From: Garcia nutans
Taxonomy: Eukaryota; Streptophyta; Magnoliopsida; Malpighiales; Euphorbiaceae
DNA: 64,000 bases
Direction: 5' to 3'
Assembly: GCA_947685225.1 (NCBI GenBank)
Contig: CANTUV010000024.1
Location: 16,200,001 to 16,264,000 of the forward strand
Position 1 is the stretch's first letter, and every line of letters starts with the position of its first letter. The notes under the pieces were generated by a model. The model worked only from the letters and a program-made list of their open reading frames with translations, was not told where the DNA came from and did not search any database. The translations under genes and the position numbers were made by a program. Shown here in pieces: positions 12,465-23,192 of the stretch.

Positions 12465-12878
12465 ACACATAAAGAAGTCGATGTCAATACAATTGGTCAA
12501 CCAAATAGAAGACAGTTTTTAGATATGGGGAAGCCTTTGTCTTAGGTTTTCAACAAGCTACAAAAGAAGGGACTATTACAACCATTGGCCCCTCGACCTT
12601 TGCCAAATCCTTTACCCCCAAAATTTGATACTAAGGCTTTTTGTCAATTTCATCAGACTAAAGGACATGAGATAGACAAATGCTTGCAACTAAAATATGA
12701 GATCCAAAATTTGATTGACAGTGAAAAGTTGCCTGAACCTAACAAGCCCAACACCAAAAGCAATCCTTTGCCTGAATTTGGAATAATGCCACCACCAACA
12801 ACCTTCATAGTAGGAAGAGGATTGGATGAAGATTTTGCCTTTCCTCTTTCCAAGATAAGAGTACTTAAGATATGAAGA
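12465..12878 (+). pseudogene. gag: Gag, C-terminal part with Tat-type zinc knuckle (broken)
   Basis: Continues the frame left at 2413 once Tekay-1 and one duplication are removed. It contains CQFHQTKGHEIDKC, a C-x2-H-x4-H-x4-C knuckle also seen in the Tat-like gag near 30930-30970, and a proline-rich tail. One stop (TAG near 12541) interrupts it. The reading ends with TGA just after 12875 and no protease or pol follows, so the surrounding element carries gag only. The knuckle would bind the element RNA. Confidence 0.8.
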
Positions 12879-15282
12879 AAGAAAAAACTCAATGAACTTC
12901 TCTTAGCTTGAATGTTACTCTTCTATTTTACTTTCTTTAAATATTTAATTGGAACAATTATGTTTTTTCAAATTAAGATTATTTGAATAAATTATTTTTA
13001 TTAAATTTTTGTAGGTCTTTGTTCATTTTGGTGCTCAACAGATGATGAATCTAGCTTAATGTTCATAAATTAGTGTATCTATGCATTATAATTCGAATGA
13101 CTTTACTAGGTGAGGGAATTGCTCTATAGCATTGAGTTGTGTATGCTTACTTAGAGAGGGTTCCTGCATAATGACCTTTGTCTAGGTCCTAGTCAATCTT
13201 AAAACATGCTTTGATAGACTTTCGAGGCAAAATTGAACTCTGCTTATTTAAGGGAGAGATGTATCTAGGCATTGTTTGGTTTGCTAACAACTAGTATCCA
13301 CCCAATTAAATATCAATCCCTAGTTGTCCCTTTGAGCCTTCATAAGATTTTAACTTTCTCTTTATTGACTTATAAGCCCGATAACCTACCCTGAGCTATT
13401 GTAATACTTTTGAAAAGTCTTATGATCACTAAGGTGAAGAGGCAAGGAGATCAAAGAAAGTAATGCATAGCCAATACCATAAGTGTAGTTGAAGTTCACC
13501 TGATGCTAGACCTAATATCTCCAATTTATTAAGATGACATTAGAACAACAAATAATTTATCCTCACTGAAGTAGACTCACTCTACTCCACTCATCTATAG
13601 TCAAGACAATTCTTCTGGAATTAAGACCCAACAAAAAAAAAGAAGAAGAAAAGAAAAGAAAAAGAAAATAAAATAAAACCCAAAACTGTTCAGAAAGTCA
13701 ACCGAGTTCTCTTTTACCTAAAGTAACAAAAGACTTCCATTTGGTTTATAAGGACAGTTTGACTTGAATTGGTTCAACCCAACCAGAGATTCAATCAAAA
13801 TCAGAGAAAAAGGAGAAAGACCATCTAGTTTTTGAAAGTCCTGTACTTGACAATCCTAAAAAGGAAAAGGATGAAATGATGAAATGCCAAAAGAAAAAGA
13901 GAGAGAGAAAAAAAAAGAAAGGAATGTGGGTATCAACCTTTTTGTAAGGGAAAAGACTGTCCCAATTAAGAACAATGCTAAGAAGATGGGAGAACATTCA
14001 AAACTCTATCTTTTCATGCTCCCAACTGCCTAAAGTTCCGACAAGAAGTTTGTAGTGTGAAGGCTTGTCTATAGTATCAAATCAGCTCCAATCTCAAAAT
14101 AACCTTCATTTAAACCATGCCCCTTATAGATCCCATTTTAAGCCCATTAAAGACATGTTGATCTCTCTTGGTAGGTAGAGTCTATTAGTGGAGATAGTTT
14201 GAATATTCATGCATATGAGATAGATAATATTTAAACTCAACGAGACCTTTGATCAAGTAATATGTATGTGACTATCTGAAGTGCAATAATTCTTGCCCAA
14301 ATAGAAATGATTCCCAAGTATAGTATGGTAACTAGGGTTGTCATGTTATAGATATGTTAATTTAGAAAAATTGAGTCCTGAGGTATAATGACATTGATTT
14401 GACAAAGCCAAAATATGATTTTAAGATTTTTAAAAAATGTTTTATCATACAAAGCCTTCAAGCTAAGGGAAGTATGTCAAACCATCGAACCTCAAAGGAC
14501 ACATTGGGAAAAGTAAATGATTATTGGCAAGGTTATGAAGAAGCTACTAATTGACGTGTTGAATTATAATTTGAAATGGATGTACCTCTGTTGCTTGGCC
14601 CTCCACTAGTCATGATTTCAACCTCTTGAAGATAAAAGCCATAAATGCAAAGCCTTCTATCATTCCAATCCAAGACCTGAATGAGCATCTAGAAGGAGCC
14701 AATGAGAACACTTCAGGTGATCACCTCAGTCTGTGAGTCAATGGAACCACTATAAGTATCATCCACGCATACCATGCATACATGAGCATATCATAATGCA
14801 TTTTGTTGTGTTGTATTGTATTGTCTTTCTTTGTCTTTATAAAGCGAAGATGAAGCATATATGGAGTCAAGGGGCATAAAAGTCCCAATGTTTGACGAAG
14901 CTCCAGTCATTTTGCAAAGGAAGAAATGCATGCTTGTCCGAAGAAACTAGAAAAAATACAAACATTAATATGAACCTTCATAAGAAAAATCATTGGTTTG
15001 AGCCTACACAAGGGACAAAGTTTCTCCTTTTCAATTTTTGAGTTTATGCATGTACAAAATATTTTCAGACTCACTTTCAATATTTTACCACGCAGGGGGC
15101 AAGGAGAAGATATAAGGGCAAGCTAAAAAAATAGTTGAATTGGCCAGCTAAAAAATAACTGAATTTTTTGCAAACAGAAGAACAAAAAGAATGGAACATT
15201 AGAACTATCAAAAGAATAAGATGCAAAAGACAAAAGATTAGTCCAGCTAAAAGAGCTGAAGCCAATATAGAATAAAAGTTCA
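12879..15282. other. Noncoding internal region of the gag-only element
   Basis: About 2.4 kb of AT-rich sequence after gag. I see no protease, RT or integrase motif on either strand. Purine-rich runs near 13625-13670 and 13880-13920 are simple sequence. It probably serves as noncoding cargo between gag and the 3' repeats. Confidence 0.5.
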
Positions 15283-15470
15283 AATGGATAAAGATCCATG
15301 TTTCAAGGGTAAAGGCCCCATCTCCAATGGATAAAGATCCATGTTTCAAGGGTAAAGACCCAATCTCCAATGGATAAAGATCCATGTTTCAAGGGTAAAG
15401 ACCCAATCTCTAATGGATAAAGATCCATGTTTCAAGGGTAAATATTCAATCTCCAATGGATAAAGACCCA
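15283..15470. repeat. 43-base tandem repeat, four full units plus a part
   Basis: Units start at 15283, 15326, 15369 and 15412 with a partial one at 15455. Each begins AATGGATAAAGATCCATGTT. The units are nearly identical, so the array expanded recently compared with its surroundings. Confidence 0.92.
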
Positions 15471-15534
15471 CAATCCATCAAAGAATGGAATAGCCAGTTA
15501 AGTCAGAATTCTCAACTGATAAAAGGTTAGTCAA

Positions 15535-15790
15535 ATCAAGTCTCGGATCCAAGTACCCAAATCTTTTTCGGGTCCATGTACCCAATCTCGGGTCCAAGTA
15601 CCCAAATCAAATTTAATCTCGAGTCCAAGTACCTAAATCTTTATTGGGTCTAAGTATCCAGTCTCAGATCCAAGTACCCTAATCAAATTTAATTTTGAGT
15701 CTAAGTACCCAGTCTCGGGTCCAAGTACGTAAATCTTTTTCGGGTCTAAGTACCCAGTCTCGAGTCCAGAACTCACCTCGAGTGCAGAAC
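15535..15790. repeat. Imperfect tandem array before the polypurine tract
   Basis: Degenerate units of CGGGTCCAAGTACCCAAATC, grading at the right end into AGTCCAGAACTCACCTCG, which matches the motif of the array at 1-430. Located about 110 bases before the polypurine tract, as in the left copy. Confidence 0.8.
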
Positions 15791-15905
15791 CCAACCATCT
15801 TCAGTCCCAGGTCGAGAACCCATCCTCATCCAAAATCAACTCAAAGTCATGTTGCTTTTCACTCTCTTCTACTGAAAATCTCAATCGTTTAAGTAGGGGC
15901 AAACT

Positions 15906-18214
15906 GTAGACCCTTAATTTTTTACTAGGTCTAGTCCAAAGATTTTAAAATGGTCTGAAATAATTTTTGTGATATTTATTATTTATTTTAATATTTGTTA
16001 TCTATTTATTTTAATATTTATTATTATATTTATTTTAATAATATACTATTTATTTTAATAATTTAACATTACTTATAATATTTCTTTTATTTTATTATTT
16101 ATTTTTATAATATTTATAATATTTATTATTTATTTTTAATGATATAATTAATTATATAATATTTATTTTTAATAATGAAAATAAAAATAAAAAATATCGA
16201 AAAAGATAAAAAATAGTAAAAATCGGACGGATCGACGAGCGACACTACGCAGCGCTGCCGCGCAGCAGGCAACTTCGCCGCTTGTCGAAAGGCCTGTGAT
16301 GAATCGGCAAGCAACCAATTCGCCACAGGCCTACGCCCCAGCCAGCAATTGCCTGCAGAGCCCAGTGCAATGCCCCCAATTCCTCGCAGCAGATCCTTGC
16401 GCACTGCAACAGTGATTGCCCAGCCCATGTGCCAGCAGCCCAGTGCCTCGCAGCATGTCTGGCCCGTAGTGCCCGCAGCGATTACCCAGCAGCCTCACCA
16501 GCTCAGGCCCGCGTGTAATTTTTGACAAATCATTATTTTACTCAGTTTTAATTATATTTTCCTTAACAGTCTATTATTTCCTTAACCAATTAGTATTAGA
16601 TTTTAATTTTTCTTATAAATAGCACAATTAAACAATTACACAGGGGACTTTTACTTTTTCTTTTTTTCGTGAAGAAACAAAAAAAAGGTAGAGACTTTGG
16701 AATTTTGGACTTTGGCTGGCTGTTGGTACTATTAAAAACTCAGTAACCAATCAATGAATAAACCGTAGCAAATTTTCATCAACAAAGGAGATCAACAACA
16801 CACAAAATTTACAAAGGCAGTGCACTCACTGTCTTAGATAAGTTCACTAAGAATTCTCATTCAACGATTTTGGTAGAGCCAACAAACGACGGTATACTCT
16901 AAATTAAATAAATATAATATATTTTGATTGTTTTAAATATTGGATGAGTTCATTATTTATTTAATTAAAGTCGCTATAGGTTAGTTCATTTAAAGTCAAT
17001 TCACATATTATTTTACATGGAGTGCATATTTCTATTATGGTTTTTCTAAATTATATAAACTAGAACCAATAAATATATTGGCTCAAGGTATTTATTTATT
17101 TTCTATTGCATGGTTATTTTACTTAAGATTTTTCCATATAAAACTTTACAGTAGCTCCATGTAAGCTCTTAAAAATATTATCACAGTGACCCAATTCATT
17201 CAAAACCTTAAACTCCTACATAAAACTCCATGTAAGCTCTTAAAAATATTATTTCCTCCTAAAACCCTAATTGCATGGTATTACCCCTAGAACCTATTTT
17301 AATTAACCAAAAACCTTATACTATTTTCTTAAAATCATAAAACCCCAAGTAACTCTATTTTTTTAAAAAAATCTTTATAGTAGCCTAAATATTTTAAATA
17401 ATAATTAAGTTAATTATAAAACCCTAAAATCTTAAATTTTGAATCTAAACCCTGAAACCTTAAATTTTATTTAAGAAATCCTAAATTGAAACATAAACCT
17501 AAACTTGTATCTTTATTGCTTTACTTAAATTAGATGCATGTTTGTTATATGTTTTGATTAATTGTTGATTTATATCTTTGATGAATAATTTATTTATGAT
17601 GAATGGTTGGTCATTTTTATTGATTTGTTTTGGTCTCAAAATTGTAAGAGATATGTTTCCATATTTTGGGTACCTCACGTTGTGAGCGTCATGTAATTTA
17701 ATTTATTTCAACTTTTGGATCAATGTAAAGGATACGTTTCCACCAATTAGTGGGTATCCTATTTTATTATTTTTTTTGGACATTGGACAATTGTAAAGGC
17801 ATGTTTCCATCCACAGATGGGTGCCTATTTGTTTATTTTGATTGGACATTGTTGTGATTTTAATAAAGTAATTATTTATTCTTATGATTGCATATAGTAT
17901 GGATAATATTAAATTAATTAAGAATTTTATAATATTAAGACCTGAAAAGGAGGCCGGTTCTAATGAACCGAGCGTTGTGGGGGTGCTGGGTCATTCTTAC
18001 CTTCCCCACACATTCCCAACTTTTCAAACCCATTAGGGGGTTAGGGATTCCTTAGGAATCGAGTCATCCACCTTTTTCTTTTTCCCAGCCTATCCAGGTG
18101 GCAACTCCATTTTCTCTCGATTTAGGCCCGTGTTCTCTAAGGCCCCGAGCCTAACAGTGTCAAAGTTGCAAGAACCATTCCACGTAGGAGTGGGGCCGAA
18201 AATCTCCACTCACA
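15906..18214 (+). repeat. LTR B, 3' LTR of the gag-only element
   Basis: Starts TGTAGACCC after the polypurine tract AGTAGGGGCAAAC and aligns at its 3' part with LTR A and LTR C (AAGGAGGCCGGTTCTAATGA at about 17945, then TCTCTAAGGCCCCGAGCC at about 18135). It holds a GC-rich island at 16210-16515 and a TATA box at 16614-16621. The end at ACTCACA (18214) is chosen from alignment with LTRs A and C; the sequence to 18800 could belong to it instead. Confidence 0.65.
16614..16621 (+). promoter_or_regulatory. Putative TATA box of LTR B
   Basis: TATAAATA in a locally AT-rich stretch, about 710 bases into the LTR and just before a likely leader. LTR C has TATAAGTA in a comparable place (59394-59401). 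LTR A has lost this segment. Confidence 0.55.
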
Positions 18215-18800
18215 ATGGGCTTAACCCATATCGAACTGTCACACTTAATTCAATATGGCATGGCCCATATCGAATTAAACAAAACCAAAAGGTCCATTTA
18301 GAGTTTTTAGGAATTGAACCGACCTACTTTAGGCCTTTTTTAAATTGGTCTAGCCTAATTTAGAGCTTCAAATTAGGTTTAAGCTTTTAAAGTCGGACTA
18401 AAATTTACTTGGCCACTATTAATTGGGATTGGTCTTACTTAGAGCCAAAATTATGGGTCTACAACCTTGGTTAATTTGATATGAGCTTTGTGCTCATATC
18501 AAATATGACCTCATATCGAATTGGACATTGTCCAATTCGATATGGGCACAGCCCATGTCAAATTGGAATCCCCAATTTAATATAGGCACAACCCATATTG
18601 AATTAAACCAAACCGAGTGGATTCTGCCTTTGGATTGGACCCATTTAGGAGTTGAGCTGACTTACTTTGTGCCTCTTTTAAAATTGATTTAACCTACTTT
18701 AAAGCTCTAAAGATTTAAGCTTTTAAATTTAGACTGAATTTTGGCTTGGCCTCTATTAATTGAGATCGGACTTGCTTAGGGTCAAAATTAGCGGTCTACA
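18215..18800 (-). repeat. Two inverted LTR-start fragments
   Basis: Read on the minus strand, 18800 to 18464 begins TGTAGACCGCTAATTTTGAC and 18463 to 18215 begins TGTAGACCCATAATTTTGGC. The two fragments resemble each other, and both resemble the start of LTR C at 58904. They contain AATTCGATATGGGC-type inverted repeats, also present in LTR C. They lie head to head with LTR B. Whether they are a separate reverse element or an inverted duplication cannot be decided here. Confidence 0.5.
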
Positions 18801-20044
18801 CATTTGATAATGTCTTAATATTTTACAATTCATGCATTTCACGTACTTTTACTTAAAATAATGCACTTCACATATGAAAACCAATAATAAAATAACATAA
18901 CACATTCATCAATTCATAATGTGTTATGCCAAAAGTAATGTTATCAAAATATTTACTAACCTTATTCCACTTCTCATGCCTTACTTTGATGAAGCCCTAA
19001 GCTCCTTCATTTGATCTATTGTGGCCTAATCACACATAGACTAGACCACAAGCAAGCATTAATCAATTAAAATCGATTTCATGTTTAATTTATATCAAAC
19101 TATCACTATTTACACAATTTCTATCAAAATCTCAAAAATACCCTAATTTCACCACTTATTACCTTTTTCTAACTTCACCCTAACAAATCCTTCTCCATCA
19201 TCCAACCATAAAATCATTACTTAATCAACCAAATATCCTTAAAACAATCTATTTCTATAATTATATCAACCTCCATACAAAACTCTAATTTCACATAACC
19301 TCTTGATAGGCCCTAACTTAATCAAAACTCACTCATATCCAACAACGAACCTTAAAATCATAATATATACATCAAAACCACTTTAAAATAACCCATTACA
19401 ATAATTATAAACACCTTATTAAAAATCCTAATTTCACATATTCATTCCTCAAATCTAGTTTCATCAATCATGCTCATCTCAACTAATTACTCATTAAATC
19501 ACCACATGTCCACCATATTAGCTTTATTACTACCCATTTTAACAATATATAACTTTCTCTCACTAACCAAATTAGACATAACCTTAAAACTAGAGAAAAT
19601 AAGCTTGAAAAAGGAAAAACTTGAATTCTTGATAAACCTTCAAAATCACCTTAAAACCCTTGAATTTCTGATGTAATTTGAAGTGTTTGGAAGAAAGTCC
19701 TTCTTTCCCTTTCTCTTTCTCTCTAACCCAATTCGCCATTAATGGATGAAGAGGAAGAATATGACTTTTATATATTTTCATTTTCGATTTTGTCCCTCAC
19801 TATCTTTAGATATTTATCCTCTTCCACACATAACTATTTTTATTTTATTTATTTATTTATTTTAACTTTTTAACTTTTTGACTTTTTACCAAATCTTTAT
19901 CTTTTTGTAAAAGTGTATATATTATATGTATCCAATATATATCTTGTGTATACATTAGGCATATACTATACATATACCTCTCCCAACACTCTAATTATCC
20001 TTCATATTAATTATTCTATTGTATTTAAAATCACAGGTGTTACA
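18801..20044 (-). repeat. Truncated Tekay-family LTR, reverse strand
   Basis: On the minus strand it starts TGTAACACCTGTG at 20044. It resembles the reverse Tekay solo LTR at 45620-48150 in base composition and order, such as the GGATGAAGAGGAAGAA-like segment near 19742. The half that would hold the LTR 3' end is missing at the junction with the inverted fragments, so an insertion or deletion removed it. ORFs in it are not gene-like. Confidence 0.5.
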
Positions 20045-20794
20045 CATCTAGGTTTGACCTAAGATGTTTATGTAAACCTTATCCCAAGTTGCTTATACTA
20101 TCAGTTATTTTTTGGTCTTATGCTAATTTTTCTATTATGATGTCGCCGTATTGGTTATTGAATCGACGTTTGAGTTCTAGGGATTTACTTGTAATGTATT
20201 TTAAACTAGATTTTAAGTCTTTTAACATCGAATGATAATTTTAGGGCCTTTGCCCAAGATGGTTTTGAAAGCTACATTCTAAAGTGTTGACCCTGGTTAT
20301 GCTCTAGGGTACTGACTTAGAATGGGTTGAAAGTTGGATTTTAGAATTTCACCAAGAATGATGGGTTTAGAGGTTTGAATTCTAAGGTGTTGACCTTGAA
20401 TACATATGAAGGATGGTCTCTAGGGTTTTAATCTAGGATTGATTTGATAGTTAGATTCTAGGGCTCTTACCTAGAATGATGGCAAGGGACAACCCTAAGT
20501 TTAGCTTAGGGATAAAAATGAGGATCTCAGGTACCTTGAAACCTAAGCTCTTAGTTGATAATAAATAGGATTTAGAGGGATGCCCCCTGAATTCAAGGGA
20601 TGGCCATTGGGTTTGTTTACTTGAGTGTGCATGGTTGATGGTTAATTTGGCAAGACTAGAGGTGCTTTGGTGAAGCTTTAGGAACTACAACTTAATTTTA
20701 ATCTTTCAACATGAGGGATTTGTCCATGATTGAGTCAATCTAGGCTTGAATCACTCCAAAGGGCTTGTCCTCTGATAGGTTAGGATTGCCTTGG
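20045..20794 (-). other. Piece of element M (reverse gag-only element), 3' repeat region
   Basis: No gene. Degenerate repeats around TTCTAAGGTGTTGACC and TCTAGGGTTTT. It is joined to the sequence at 44374 once the Tat-like element and one CTTGG duplication are removed. The style (short degenerate repeats near the internal 3' end) matches the gag-only element at the left of the window. Confidence 0.5.
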
Positions 20795-22133
20795 TGTGAA
20801 CCTCAGTTTCCACCCAAAAAGGATTCGGATGAACGTTCACTCATTATTAAGAGTCGCCACTCAGTTTTATTCTGTTCAAAGGGAAAAACTAAGAAAACCC
20901 TTGTTTGACTCCAATTAATGCATCCAATGTAAAGGTTTCTAATCTACGAACCCAAGGAGGATTCGGGGACTATGTCATGTATTTGATTAACTTGCCAAAA
21001 GAAATAAACCCAAAAGAAACTAAGAAAAGAAGACAAGCAGATTGTTAGTAAATTATGGACTTGCTATTTGGGGTGAATCCAAAACATGCCTACATACTCT
21101 CATTTTTATGAGAGATCAAAGCCCATGTAGTTTGGAAAAGCCTATTTAAAGGCAATTATGCATTATGCATGTGTGTGTATGCTTCGTGCATTGTCGGGCT
21201 TTTTGCCAAAATTGTGAGTTTTTGAGCACTTAGTGCTAAATTTGATGAAATTTGGGTACTTGGTACCAAAAGAAAATGCAATTTAGGCTCCGTCCCAAAA
21301 AATTGATTTTAATTGTGATGGGCTTCATGCCAAAATTTGATTGATTACTTAATTAGGCCTTAGACCTAAAAGGATTAGGTCTTTGACCAAAAATATTGAT
21401 TGATTCAGGGCTTAATGCCAAAAGATTGATTGATTACTTAACTAGGTCTTAGACCTAAAAGGATTAGGTCTTTGACCAAAAAGAAATTAAGAAGAAGATG
21501 GAGTGCTTATGGCATGTTTGAATTGACAAAGAATGAATTAGAACATTACCTTGCTTATGATTTTCCTACTTCGAAGTTCCAGATCTCGTTTTCTCGGACC
21601 TTGGATTATGATCCTTGATTACGAATTAATTCCTACAGCACAAGGTTAGATTTATACAAAGAAAAGTCCAAGAGAAGTTCTTAAGCGTGAAAATAGAGAG
21701 TTCGTCAGCACGAGGTCTCGGGATTCGAAAAGCCAACCTCTATTCTGAAAAATCTGAGGCATTTTATAGACAAAAATCGGACTGGACGGCGGTCGGACCT
21801 CCATTGACCAGCTAGAAAATCAGGAAAAGGATAACGGCGGCGGTAGGACCGCCGTGGTCGACGGCCGGACCGCCGCCCTCGGCGGTCGGACCTCCAATCT
21901 CCATGGTCCAGCCTCCAAAAATCGCACGATTTTTGCTCAAACTGATTTTTCAGGAGCTACAGACCTCCAAAAAATATTCCGGGACCATACCCGTGATCCT
22001 CGCATCATTCCGGACATTTCAAGTACCATGAAGATATACTTCCGGTGAACTTTGTCGTGAACCTTTGGTCCGGCTCGGTCGCCTGCAGTCTGAGAAAACT
22101 GGCTTTTCGAGCCTCAAAATTTGAGTATTCAAA
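20795..22133 (-). repeat. 3' LTR of the Tat-like element
   Basis: Left end TGTGAACCTC is the reverse complement of the LTR 3' end. The right end lies at GAGTATTCAAA next to the polypurine tract. It matches 32971-33940 plus 43959-44373. It contains a GC-rich cluster of GGCGGTCGGACC units (about 21784-21895) and a TATA box (21761-21768, minus strand). Confidence 0.92.
21761..21768 (-). promoter_or_regulatory. TATA box in the Tat-like 3' LTR
   Basis: On the minus strand reads TATAAAAT, flanked by TC and GCC. It lies just downstream, in the transcribed sense, of the GC-rich inverted-repeat cluster. In the other LTR the same box is where Tekay-2 inserted. Confidence 0.6.
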
Positions 22134-22146
22134 ATTGCCCCCCACT
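22134..22146 (-). other. Polypurine tract of the Tat-like element
   Basis: Minus strand AGTGGGGGGCAAT directly before the 3' LTR. It primes plus-strand DNA synthesis and fixes the orientation of the element as reverse. Confidence 0.85.
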
Positions 22147-22178
22147 GGGGTCCATAAAAATTATTTATGGGGCCCAGT
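22144..22178. repeat. Near-palindrome beside the polypurine tract
   Basis: ACTGGGGTCCATAAA and TTTATGGGGCCCAGT form the two arms of a hairpin with a short AT loop. The left arm is also complementary to the segment at 32941-32957 beside the primer-binding site, with one mismatch in 17 bases. Confidence 0.8.
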
Positions 22179-22430
22179 GGTCGTCTGAAGAGCGAATTTT
22201 GAGCGAGGGGTAAAAGACCCGCCTTTTGGCATTTCTGGATTGCTTGCAACACTTCTGATTTTTCTCTGATTGTATTCTGACTTTTCTGTACCTGCACTTT
22301 TGTTTAGCACAAACAGTACATATGTATGCATGATGTCCCCTTTTATTTTCATAAAGGTATTTATTTGCTTCTTTACAACCATTGCATGCAGAACTGAACC
22401 AAGAGTCTTCAAAAGGTTGAAAGGATCAAT

Positions 22431-23192
22431 ATGGGAAGATATGGATTGAAAGTTGTTGCTACTCTTAGAGGCGTAGCTGTAGATTGGGATTTCTTGCATG
22501 CTTGTACCAAATTTTGGGATCCCCAAGCACACATCTTCAGATTTGGTGCCCGGATGGACGAGATGTGTCCTCTTTTTGAAGAATTCTGCTCAATTATCGG
22601 ATGTGACCCAAATGCCCCTCTTGTAAGGCATGAGGTTCGAGTTGGCTATGTGGGGTCTTTTCAGTGGCTTTTCAACTTTACAAGGCCTCAAGCTCAAGCT
22701 ATGATTGCGGATGGGAATAAGGCGATGCTGCTTCCTTTGATTGATGCATTCCTGACTGCTAATTTTGAAGATGAGATTCCACTGAAGCATAGGATGCGAG
22801 CTTTTATTTTCTGCCTGTTAGCTGGGTTTCTTTTCAACCGTGACCCTGGCTTTGGAGATTTAAAGCTTTGCCCCATGATTAGGTAGATGGGGATTGATCA
22901 GAGGGTTCCTCTTCCTGTTGGGCTTTCCATTGCTTCCCCCATTACTCCCGGAGTTACTCGAGCTGTTCTACAAACTTGGGTTAGGAACCATCAAATGATT
23001 AGGCCTTTCACAGAGCCTTCTCTTGTCCAGCCTACTCCAGAGTATAGAACTTGGTTTATAGCCGAAGTTTGACCAATTGAAAAGCCAAGGAGGCTTGCAT
23101 TGCTGCAGGAGTTAGAGGGAGAGGATGTGATTCCTCTTAACGAGGGGAGGACAGATGTTGCAGAGAGTTCTGGAACTAAGGAAGATACCTAA
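22431..23192 (+). pseudogene. Antisense extra ORF, plant mobile domain-like (two stops)
   Basis: Lies on the strand opposite gag-pol, between integrase and the 3' LTR. From ATG 22431 one frame runs 253 codons to TAA 23190, broken by TAG at 22884 and TGA at 23070. The N-terminal part has FWDPQAHIFRFG, then a segment with CPLFEEFCSIIGC, a layout resembling plant mobile domain / aminotransferase-like proteins. Hydrophobic stretches near residue 120 suggest a folded helical domain. Extra ORFs in this position are known in Tat-lineage elements, and their role is unknown. A possible splice acceptor (TTGCATGCAG) ends at 22391. The family assignment is by eye only. Confidence 0.65.

Noticed and set aside
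16126..16528. Reverse ORFs in the GC-rich island of LTR B as a possible captured gene
   Set aside because: No conserved domain recognised; alanine/glycine/arginine-rich reading typical of GC-rich noncoding DNA. Kept only as a composition finding.
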